Notes under the pieces: generated by a model
Seen by the model: the letters and a program-made list of their open reading frames with translations, nothing else
What the model was told of the DNA's origin: nothing
Databases searched by the model: none
Source of the DNA: an uncultured Bacilli bacterium
GTDB lineage: Bacteria; Bacillota_I; Bacilli_A; RF39; UBA660
NCBI GenBank assembly: GCA_934096705.1
Contig: CAKOMR010000002.1
Location: forward strand, 80,916 to 144,915
DNA length: 64,000 nucleotides
Reading direction: 5' to 3'
In this document: one piece after another, positions 24,876 through 32,600 of the stretch
Numbering within the stretch: the first letter of the stretch is position 1
How the letters are laid out: each line of letters begins with the position of its first letter
Translations under genes and position numbers: made by a program

Positions 24876-25793
24876 ATGAACGAAAAAATAAGTATGATAG
24901 AACGCTATGGAGATGATTTAACAAAAAAAACATATATTACAGATCCTGCGATAGCAAGAGATAATGAAATAAAAGAATGTATGCTTATTTTATTAACACC
25001 AGAAAAAAGTGCTTTATTAGTTGGTAAAGCTGGTATAGGTAAAACTGCCATAGTCGAGGGCATTGCTTATCGTATTCAAAACAATTTAGTTCCTGACGCT
25101 TTAAAAGGGTGGACTATTATTAAAATAAATATTACTAGTTTAATTGGAGAAACTCAAAGTGAGGGACAAACTGAAAATCGTATTGACCTGCTTATGCAAG
25201 AATTAGCACAAAGATCAAAAACAATATTATTTATTGATGAAACACATTTGCTTGTTAATAGACAAGGTGGTCTTGATTTTGCAAATATGTTAAAGTCTGG
25301 ACTAGATCGTGGTACAATCAAAATGATTGGTGCAACTACAACTGAAGAATATGAAACATATATTTTAAGAGATAGAGCTTTTTTAAGACGTTTTCAAAAA
25401 GTTGACGTTTTGGAAGCGTCACAAGATGATTGTGTAAAAATATTGATGGGTACTTATCCAAAGCTTGAAAAACAAATTGGCGTAAGATTAAACTATACAC
25501 CATTTATTATAGAAAAAATAATGCGTTTTATTGTTGAAATGACTGATGAATACAAAAGGATTTATGAAATATCAAATAGATATCCAGATATTTGCTTAAC
25601 GATTGTGGCTAATGCGTTTACATATGCTTTATATGACAATAGTAGTGTAGTAACTATAAAGCATTTTTATAAAGCAATTTGCAATGCGAAAAGTATTTAT
25701 CCGGATGCTTTAATAAGAGAGAAACAAAGATTTATTACTTTATTTAGTGATATGTTAAAAAATGAAAATGTTGATTTAAATGATGTTAAATAG
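24876..25793 (+). CDS. Single-ring AAA+ ATPase related to the first ATPase domain of ClpB/ClpC
   Basis: A 305-residue AAA+ protein matching only the D1 module of Clp/Hsp100 proteins: [14 protein letters not shown] (D1 entry), Walker A GKAGIGKT at 50-57, [20 protein letters not shown] (pore loop and helix), Walker [11 protein letters not shown], sensor 1 [10 protein letters not shown] and the arginine-finger region [12 protein letters not shown]. The N-terminal repeat domain, coiled-coil M domain, D2 ring and any ClpP loop are absent, but the frame is intact and has its own promoter, so it is not obviously a remnant. AAAGG precedes ATG 24876; a longer frame from 24825 runs into the promoter. 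Role unknown. Confidence 0.82.
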   Translation: MNEKISMIERYGDDLTKKTYITDPAIARDNEIKECMLILLTPEKSALLVGKAGIGKTAIVEGIAYRIQNNLVPDALKGWTIIKINITSLIGETQSEGQTENRIDLLMQELAQRSKTILFIDETHLLVNRQGGLDFANMLKSGLDRGTIKMIGATTTEEYETYILRDRAFLRRFQKVDVLEASQDDCVKILMGTYPKLEKQIGVRLNYTPFIIEKIMRFIVEMTDEYKRIYEISNRYPDICLTIVANAFTYALYDNSSVVTIKHFYKAICNAKSIYPDALIREKQRFITLFSDMLKNENVDLNDVK

Positions 25794-25801
25794 CATTTTT
25801 C

Positions 25802-25830
25802 TTGCATTTTATTAAAAAGTATTGTATATT
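25802..25830 (+). promoter_or_regulatory. Promoter of secE-nusG
   Basis: TTGCAT at 25802-25807, 17 bases, TATATT at 25825-25830. The start point would be near 25837, at the foot of the hairpin that follows. Confidence 0.65.
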
Positions 25831-25836
25831 ATAAAT

Positions 25837-25858
25837 GAACACGAAAAAGTGTTTTTTT
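25837..25858 (+). terminator. Terminator-like hairpin at the 5' end of the secE-nusG transcript
   Basis: AACAC at 25838-25842, loop GAAAAA, GTGTT at 25849-25853, then T run. It lies between promoter and ribosome site of secE. It may end the upstream ATPase transcript, attenuate secE-nusG, or both. Confidence 0.6.
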
Positions 25859-25870
25859 ATTGGAGGAAAA

Positions 25871-26119
25871 ATGGCAAAAGATAGTGAAAATACGAAAGAA
25901 ATTAAACAAACAAAAAAAGTAACTAAAAAAAATAAACCAAAAGTAAAAAAAGAAAGTTATTTAAAAGGCGTAAAAAAGGAAATGAAACTTGTTAAATGGC
26001 CAACATTTAAAGAAGTTATTAAGTACACTATTGCTACAGTTGTAATGTGTCTTATTGTATGTGGTTTCTTTTTACTTTTAAATTTATTATTATCATTAAT
26101 AAAAGGATGGTTGGTGTAG
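25871..26119 (+). CDS. secE: Preprotein translocase subunit SecE
   Basis: An 82-residue membrane subunit of the Sec translocon that clamps SecY. It has a lysine-rich N-terminus, then YLKGVKKEMKLVKWPTFKEV (the conserved amphipathic K-WP motif) and one membrane helix (TIATVVMCLIVCGFFLLLNL). Length fits the short Gram-positive type. ATG 25871 follows TGGAGG; an ATG at 25835 lies within the leader hairpin and was rejected. nusG follows after four bases, the usual pairing. Confidence 0.95.
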   Translation: MAKDSENTKEIKQTKKVTKKNKPKVKKESYLKGVKKEMKLVKWPTFKEVIKYTIATVVMCLIVCGFFLLLNLLLSLIKGWLV

Positions 26120-26123
26120 TATT

Positions 26124-26666
26124 ATGGAAGAAAATCAAAAATTATGGTATGTAGTTAATACATATTCTGGACATGAACTTTCAGTTAAAGAAAAACTTGA
26201 AATGCGTACAGAAAGCATGGGAATGCAGGATTATATTTTTAGAGTAATTATTCCTGAAACAACTGAAGTTGAAGTAAAAGATGGAGTAAAAAAAGAAAAA
26301 GTTAAAAAAATGTTCCCTGGATATGTTTTAGTCGAAATGATAATGACAGACGAAGCATGGTATATTGTTCGTAATACTCCGGGTGTTACTGGATTTATTG
26401 GTTCTAGTGGTAAAGGAGCTAAACCAACTCCATTATTACCTCAAGAAATTGATAGAATACTTGCATCAATGGGAATGAGCAGAGTAAATGTTGATGCTGA
26501 AATGAAAGTTGGAGACAATGTTAATATAATTGATGGACCATTTAAAGGAATGAATGGAAAAATTGATAGTATAGATGCGGAAAATAATCGTTTAACTATA
26601 ATTATTGACTTATTTGGTCAAGAAACATCTGTAGATGTTGAAAATTATCAAGTTAGTAAATACTAA
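26124..26666 (+). CDS. nusG: Transcription elongation factor NusG
   Basis: A 180-residue protein with an N-terminal NGN domain (LWYVVNTYSGHELSVKEKLE, then MFPGYVLVEM and NTPGVTGFIG) and a C-terminal KOW domain (VGDNVNIIDGPFKGMNGKI). NusG binds RNA polymerase and governs pausing and coupling. It is co-transcribed with secE. In Bacillus rplK-rplA follow; here the strand changes and a convergent ABC permease gene follows after a shared terminator. Confidence 0.97.
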   Translation: MEENQKLWYVVNTYSGHELSVKEKLEMRTESMGMQDYIFRVIIPETTEVEVKDGVKKEKVKKMFPGYVLVEMIMTDEAWYIVRNTPGVTGFIGSSGKGAKPTPLLPQEIDRILASMGMSRVNVDAEMKVGDNVNIIDGPFKGMNGKIDSIDAENNRLTIIIDLFGQETSVDVENYQVSKY

Positions 26667-26667
26667 A

Positions 26668-26696
26668 AAATTAATCGTTTTTGATTAATTTTTTTT
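26668..26696. terminator. Bidirectional terminator after nusG
   Basis: AAATTAATC at 26668-26676, loop GTTTTT, GATTAATTT at 26683-26691, then T run. It covers the stop of the minus-strand permease gene. Confidence 0.85.
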
Positions 26697-27465
26697 CTGT
26701 TAAGGAAACAATTAAATATAATAAATAGGAAAAAATAATTAATATAAATATTGATGACATTACTAGATCCAAATCAAAAACTTGTGTGCCATACATTATT
26801 AGGTATCCAATACCTTTTTTACATGAAAGAAATTCTCCAGTTATAACTCCTATAAGTGTTAGTGAAATGTTAAGCTTTAAACTTGAAATGATACTTTTAT
26901 AACTTGATGGTACTACAAGCTTAGTTAGTATTTGCCATTTGCTAGCATTAAATGTTTTAAACATTTTAATTTTAATTTTGTCTATGTTAATGAATCCATT
27001 ATAGATACTTAGCATACTAACAATTAAATTTATTAAAAGCGCCATTATAATTATACTTTTTGTATTAGCACCAAATATGATTATAATAATTGGTCCTAGT
27101 GCGACTTTAGGTAGTGCATTCAAAATTGTTAAAAATGGTTCAAATATTTTTGAAATAAATGGATATTCATAAAAAATAGTTGCTATAATAAATCCAATTA
27201 ACGTACCTAACAAAAATGATATTATTACTTCATTTAGTGTAGTAAAAATGTGCGGAAATAAATTATTTTGAAGAATTAAACTTTTTATTGTTTTAAATAT
27301 GTTAGATGGGCTAGAGTAAATAAATGAATTAATAATCTGTTTTTTTGTTAATATTTCCCAAAGAGAAAAAAATATAATAATAATAAATATTTGAATAAAT
27401 CTTACTAAAAATTTTTCCTTTTTTTGTTTTCTTAAAAAAATCTTTTGTCTATCAGATTGATACAT
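26671..27465 (-). CDS. ABC transporter permease, nitrate/sulfonate/taurine type
   Basis: A 264-residue inner-membrane permease of the SsuC/TauC/ThiX kind with about six helices. The coupling loop is FKTFNASKWQILTKLVVPSS, and ALPKVALGPIIIIIFG matches the typical NALPKVALAPLFIIWFG segment of the family. A basic stretch precedes the first helix. It overlaps the ATPase 3' fragment by 14 bases on the minus strand, so they were one operon. The substrate is unknown (sulfonates, taurine or a thiamine precursor are options). The frame is intact but its ATPase is interrupted, so the transporter is probably inactive unless the element leaves. Confidence 0.88.
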   Translation of the reverse strand: MYQSDRQKIFLRKQKKEKFLVRFIQIFIIIIFFSLWEILTKKQIINSFIYSSPSNIFKTIKSLILQNNLFPHIFTTLNEVIISFLLGTLIGFIIATIFYEYPFISKIFEPFLTILNALPKVALGPIIIIIFGANTKSIIIMALLINLIVSMLSIYNGFINIDKIKIKMFKTFNASKWQILTKLVVPSSYKSIISSLKLNISLTLIGVITGEFLSCKKGIGYLIMYGTQVFDLDLVMSSIFILIIFSYLLYLIVSLTEKKLIKND

Positions 27466-27788
27466 CTAAATCCCTCCATATTAAATCATAATAATTTGAA
27501 AATTCTTTGCATTTTCTATTTTCTATTGGATTACTTTTACCTTTCATTTCTATATTATATATTTTTTTTACAACTGCAGGCCTTTTTGAAAATACTATAA
27601 TTCTATCACTTAAACTAATTGCTTCAGCTATGTCATGAGTTATCATTATTACGGTTTTATTTTCTTTTTTTATGATATTAAAAACGTCATCCGAAACTTT
27701 TAACCTTGATTGATAATCAAGTGCTGAAAATGGTTCATCTAAAAGTAAAATATCTGGTTTTATAGCAAGTGTCCTAATAAGAGCAACT
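27452..27788 (-). pseudogene. 3' part of the interrupted ABC transporter ATPase gene
   Basis: On the minus strand the frame reads VALIRTLAIKPDILLLDEPF, then SALD (Walker B and D loop) and VIMITHDIAEAISLSD (switch histidine), ending at 27452. This is exactly the C-terminal half of an SsuB/TauB-type ATPase. It has no start of its own except an internal ATG at 27646 that would leave out Walker B. It continues the frame of the fragment at 35,670-36,089: that part ends ...GGMKQRVA and this one goes on ...VALIRTLA. Together they make about 250 residues, the normal length. The break is the insertion of the integrative element, not decay; no frameshift or stop is seen in either half. Confidence 0.9.
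27782..27788 (+). repeat. attL core of the integrative element
   Basis: Direct repeat AGCAACT, the same as at 35673-35679. To its left is ATPase sequence. To its right the element begins with GT, TTGAATGTA, five bases and GACAC, an inverted copy of the sequence at the other end. Confidence 0.85.
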
Positions 27789-27811
27789 GTTTGAATGTAG
27801 CAAAGACACTT

Positions 27812-27838
27812 AAAAAAAAGTATATATATTTTTTAAAA
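27812..27838. terminator. Weak AT hairpin after the recombinase gene
   Basis: AAAAA and TTTTT arms around GTATATATA. It could work in either direction but is weak; recombinase transcripts may read into the ATPase 3' fragment and permease. Confidence 0.35.
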
Positions 27839-29419
27839 ATTCCAAATAATTTTTATAATTCTCTTATTATTTTCATCTAGTTTTCCAATGTAAATTTTGA
27901 GGATAAATTCATCAACAATGAACTTATTTAATTTTTTTATAACTTTATATTTTATAAATGAATTTTTATTATCATTAATTGTAAATTTCTTATTTTTACA
28001 AAGATTAATTTTACTTTCAATAAATTTTATTTGATTTGTGTAAAAATTTTCATTATTAGTATAATTAATAGTTAATTCTTTAAATTGTTCATTAGTAATT
28101 ATTTTATTAATCTTATCTTCGTATAGTGATTTTAAATATTTTTTATTTTCTAATAATTTTTTTTTATATTCTATTTTTTGCTTTTCTAGTAAACTTAATT
28201 CATTTATCATTGTATTTTTGATATTATTAGTCACAATTTTAGATAAAATCTTTTCATCATAATAATTTTTTATTTTTTTATTGATTGCTCTTAATATAAC
28301 ATTTTCTAAATCATCATATCTAATAGATTTTTTATTTATACAATCATTGTATCCATTATTAACACTTGAGCAAACTAAATATTCATGTAATTTAGAATTC
28401 TTTTTTTTCATATATTTATTGCACTCTAAACAAAATACTTTACCAGAAAAATTATGCACAATTCCCGTATTTTTTCCAGCTTTTGTTCTTTCATTAATAT
28501 ACTTTTGTACTTTATCAAATGTTTTATTATCAATAATAGCTTCATGAGTATTTTCTCTTCTTATCCAACTGTTTTTATTTTTTTTAATAATTTTATGATT
28601 TTTATAACTTATTGTAGTTCTTTTACCTTGCACTAAATTACCAATATATAATTCATTTGTCAGTATCGTTTTAATAGCATTTGCAGACCATTTTATTTCT
28701 TCTATAGGCCTATTACTTATTATGTTTAGTTTACTTCCTTTTTTATATTTATAAAATGAAGGAGATGGTATTTTTTTTTCATTTAAATATTTGGCTATTT
28801 CTGTAAAGCACATTCCTTTTAAATATAATCTAAAAATGTCTTTTACTATTTTAGCAGCCACAGGGTCTATTATTATTTTGTTATTATTTTCTTTTGAAAT
28901 TTCATAACCAAAAGAAGTAAAAGGGGAAATAAATTCACCTTGTTTCATTTTTGTTTGAAAAGCACTTCTAATATTATTTGAGATATCTTCTAAGTACCAT
29001 TCATTAACAAGGCCATTTATTTGCCTAGATTTTTTATTGCCTTGGATATTAGTATCTGCATTATCAACTAAACCGATAAATCTAATATTCCATTCAATAA
29101 ACTTATTGTGAATATATTTTTCAATTATTTCCATATCTCTAGAAAATCTGGATTGACTTTTACATAGGACTATATCAATTTTTCCATTTTCACAATCCTT
29201 AATTAATCTTTCAAATTCAGGTCTATAAGTACCGGCACCTGACAAATCTTCATCACAATATTCATCAACAAGTTTAAATTTGGGATTTTTTCTAATTTCG
29301 TCTAAAAGTAAATTTCTTTGATTTTTAATGGACTCACTATCGTCAAGTTTATTTGTTTTGTCTTTATCTTCATCAGATAATCTTAAATAAATAGCTACTT
29401 TTAAATAATCTTTATTCAT
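27833..29419 (-). CDS. Large serine recombinase (integrase)
   Basis: A 528-residue site-specific recombinase. Domain order: resolvase catalytic domain (1-150) with YLRLSDED, where S15 is the nucleophile, then DEDLSGAGTYRPEFERL and SQSRFSRDMEIIEKYI; the recombinase DNA-binding domain (about 165-300; FGYE, then IVKDIFRLYLKGMCFTEIAK and WSANAIKTILTNELYIGN); a zinc ribbon (CLECNKYM...LVCSSVNNGYNDC, about 325-365); then a coiled coil (about 385-460). GGAGG precedes ATG 29419 on the minus strand. The gene lies 45 bases inside the attL core, as is usual for serine integrases, so it is the enzyme that placed the element. No separate excision factor is recognised. Confidence 0.96.
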   Translation of the reverse strand: MNKDYLKVAIYLRLSDEDKDKTNKLDDSESIKNQRNLLLDEIRKNPKFKLVDEYCDEDLSGAGTYRPEFERLIKDCENGKIDIVLCKSQSRFSRDMEIIEKYIHNKFIEWNIRFIGLVDNADTNIQGNKKSRQINGLVNEWYLEDISNNIRSAFQTKMKQGEFISPFTSFGYEISKENNNKIIIDPVAAKIVKDIFRLYLKGMCFTEIAKYLNEKKIPSPSFYKYKKGSKLNIISNRPIEEIKWSANAIKTILTNELYIGNLVQGKRTTISYKNHKIIKKNKNSWIRRENTHEAIIDNKTFDKVQKYINERTKAGKNTGIVHNFSGKVFCLECNKYMKKKNSKLHEYLVCSSVNNGYNDCINKKSIRYDDLENVILRAINKKIKNYYDEKILSKIVTNNIKNTMINELSLLEKQKIEYKKKLLENKKYLKSLYEDKINKIITNEQFKELTINYTNNENFYTNQIKFIESKINLCKNKKFTINDNKNSFIKYKVIKKLNKFIVDEFILKIYIGKLDENNKRIIKIIWNF

Positions 29420-29433
29420 AAAGCCTCCAATAG

Positions 29434-29547
29434 TTAATTAAAGCTATATTCTATAATATTAAATATTTTTTCATTAATTATTTGTTTTAACTTTGTATCG
29501 GTTATATTTTTATCCATAACTTCTATAACGTTATATTTAGTATTTAT
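29434..29547 (-). CDS. Possible 37-residue protein with AUA start, upstream of the recombinase
   Basis: On the minus strand a perfect AGGAGG (29555-29560) stands 7 bases before an ATA codon that opens a frame of 37 codons ending in TAA, 14 bases before the recombinase start. The product would be helical and charged (NVIEVMDKNITDTKLKQIIN, then EKIFNIIEYSFN). Small proteins of similar size sit before serine recombinases in other elements. No ATG, GTG or TTG is correctly spaced; the only in-frame ATG is codon 11. AUA is a very poor start, so the product would be scarce, or the AGGAGG serves something else. Role unknown; a recombination directionality factor is one guess. Confidence 0.4.
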   Translation of the reverse strand: MNTKYNVIEVMDKNITDTKLKQIINEKIFNIIEYSFN

Positions 29548-29629
29548 AAAAATGCCTCCTTTTTTTACAATAGTTGTTTTTTATTTATCAATATATTTTA
29601 TTTATTTTATAGTAAAAAAATAATCTTTA

Positions 29630-29649
29630 TGATATTATATATTTATAAT
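29630..29649 (+). promoter_or_regulatory. Likely promoter of the two-gene cargo operon
   Basis: Two -10 candidates: extended TGATATTAT at 29630-29638 and TATAAT at 29644-29649. No good -35. The ribosome site GGTGGT follows at 29671-29676. The rest of 29,548-29,685 shows only AT-rich sequence. Confidence 0.45.
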
Positions 29650-29685
29650 AGTGCGGTTGCATTAATTTTTGGTGGTATGTGATTT

Positions 29686-32600
29686 ATGAATGAAAAAATG
29701 ACTTTAGAACAATTTCAACAAATAAAAAATCAATTAATAAGTTTAGCAAATGAGGCTACATATGATGATCCTGATATAGAGCAGAGGATAGTTGAACAAT
29801 ATTTAAAAATTCAAAATCAATTATTAGAATATGATTTAAGTGACATTCCATTTGAAGCATGGGATGGTGTGACAATAGTTTCAGATAAAGATCATGTAGT
29901 GGATTTTTCTAAAACAAAAGCTAATATAGATTTTGGCTTAATTTCATATTATGGATATGGCAATTTTAGGGATTGCAATATAAAAAATCTTAATTTACTT
30001 GGTAGTTATTTAAATCCTAGTGAATTTGATGAGAAAACAATTAGAGCTAATTCTACATTATTTTTATCTAATATTTTTAATGAAGAATTTAAACGTAAAT
30101 ATTATAGTAGAACTTTAAATATTAGTGATTTGACATCATTAACTAGTCAGCAATTAGATGAATTAATGCAAAAAAACATATTGATACATATAAATCAGCA
30201 AGAAAGAACTAGCGTTTTAATAGATACAATTGGTATTGATAAAGCTATAGAGTTTTATAAAAATTTTCCTAAAGAATATGAAAATGTTAATAAAATAGTA
30301 CAATTACATAATGATTTTAGTGGTTTTATACGTGAAAGCAATAATATACCAACATTTGATGAATTTTTACAACAAATTAAAACTGCTGATATTTCAAAAT
30401 TAAAGGATATATGTTTTTCTTATGCAAGAAGACAAATTATAAATTCTAATATAAAAATTATGAAAAATGAATATCCAGAAGCATTTATTCAGGAAAATTC
30501 GGATATATTTTTAATTAATACCAATATTCCACAAGATGTAAAACAAAGATATTTTAATAGGTCTTTATTAATTCAAGATCTTCTTGATTATCCTGATGTT
30601 TTTAGCAATATTTCTATAGATTATTTCATGGATTTTAGTAATAATATATCACAATTTTTTAGAGATACTTTTGGTATCGGCACATTTCAAGAGTTGATAA
30701 AAAAGCACCCTGATGTATTTAACCATATTTTACAAGAAAATCATATTTATGAATTTAGTCATTTTTTGAAACCAGGAAAAGATGCAGATACTACATTTAC
30801 AAATGCAGTTAAAGATTATTTTTTCAGTTATTGTAATCCTGAACAATTTTTTGCCTATGAAGATCAGATGCCAAATGATAACTTAAAATGGTTATCATCT
30901 ATGAAATTTAAATTTGTAAATAAATTAAAAACTAAAGAAGATTTGTTACAATGTGATAATTCAGTTTTAATTTTTGATTACAAACAAAGAAAAGTATTAG
31001 CTGGGCTTGGTATTGATAATGTAAAAAAATTTGAGCAAGACACAGGCTTTTTTACTCATAAAGAATTTGAGTGGTCAGAAGATTTAAACATGCTTAATTT
31101 TTGCTTTAGTTATTATGAAGAACTATATTCAATATTTAAAAATGGTAGTTTATCTTATGATGAATTTTTAAATAAATTTGCAGAATACTTGAATGAAGTT
31201 CGCAAACATAATGGTTTTTCTTTACATCAATCTTATGATTGGATTCAAGGTAAATTTAGAGAAAATCATCCTGAAATATTTATGGATTCAAATCTGCCTA
31301 AAGAATTAAGAGAAGCATTTTATAAAAATAAACTTACTTCAACATTTATATATGAACATCAGGATTATATAAAATATTTGGTAAATAGAGATTTATTAAG
31401 TACTATAAATGTTGATATGAAATTATTTGCTCCCGGAGAAACTGATGAAAATGGTTTTGTATTTCCTAGTTACAAAAATTTTGTAAAAGAATATATTTCA
31501 AGATATGGTAATGAAAAGTTTCTACAACTTTGTGTTAAATATGATGGTATTCTTTCAGATATTGAAGTAAATAATTCGAATGATGAAATTGAAGATGAAC
31601 AAGCCATAGAGCAATCATTAAGAAATTCTATTTATGAAAAAATATTAGAAGGAGGCATAGATTATTCATTTCTTAGTAGTAATCAAGACTTTATAATTGA
31701 ACATCCAGAAATATTTATAAATCTCGATAGTCTATCTAATATACCTCAAACTGTTAAAAATGTAATTTTAAAAAATTTTTACAGCGGGAGTCTAAATTTT
31801 AATATTATAAAAATATACCCAGAGCTAGTAGATGTACTTAAAGACAAGAATTTATTTGTAGCATTTAATCGTATTGATGGAAGACATTATAATGAAAGAA
31901 TATATATAGGTCAAACTTATGAAGAAAAATATAGTGATTTAGAATTATTGCAAGTATTTGGTAATGAAAAGTTTTTACAATTGTGTGCTAAATATGGAAG
32001 ATACATGGATGGTGTTGCACAACAATTTAGCAAAAATGTAACTATAAAAAATGGTAAATATATTGATATTAGGCAAGGTAATAAGAAATTAAATTTCGAG
32101 GATATTTCCAAGATAATTGAAGATATTATTATTCTTGAATGCAAAAAGGGTAATATTGAATATAGACCAGATGATGTACCAGAATTTTTAAAAGAAAAGT
32201 CCCCGGAATTGTTTTTGGAAGAAAATGCTCCTGATGATTTAAAAAAACATTTTTATAATAGTAGTGCGGGTAGTTATCCTTTAACTTTTGAATTATTGCA
32301 AAAGAATAAAGATTGGTTGCCATTTTTAAAAGGAAAAGCCTTAGCTACTTCATTAATTAGGGGTGAAGAGTATAAATATCAATTAAGACAATATTTTGAA
32401 TTGTTTGGTGAAGAAAAAGCTATTAAATTAGGAATTAGTAAGCCTGAAACAATTAAAGAAATGCTAGTGGATAATCAGATTGAACTAATGAAACGTTGGT
32501 ATGATAAAACTGGTGGTAAGTTTATTCCTGACTATGTTGTAATGCAAAACTTTCCTTTAGAAGAAGCAGATAAATTTTTATCATCTGGTGCAAATTGGAG

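Noticed and set aside
24876..25793. Idea that the ClpB-like ATPase is a decayed full-length ClpB
   Set aside because: The frame is intact from start to stop, all D1 motifs are kept and a promoter precedes it; no D2 remnant is visible downstream before secE.
27452..27646. Treating the 64-codon frame with MITHDIAEAISLSD as a separate small gene
   Set aside because: It is the end of the split ABC ATPase; in-frame coding continues upstream to the attL core without stops.
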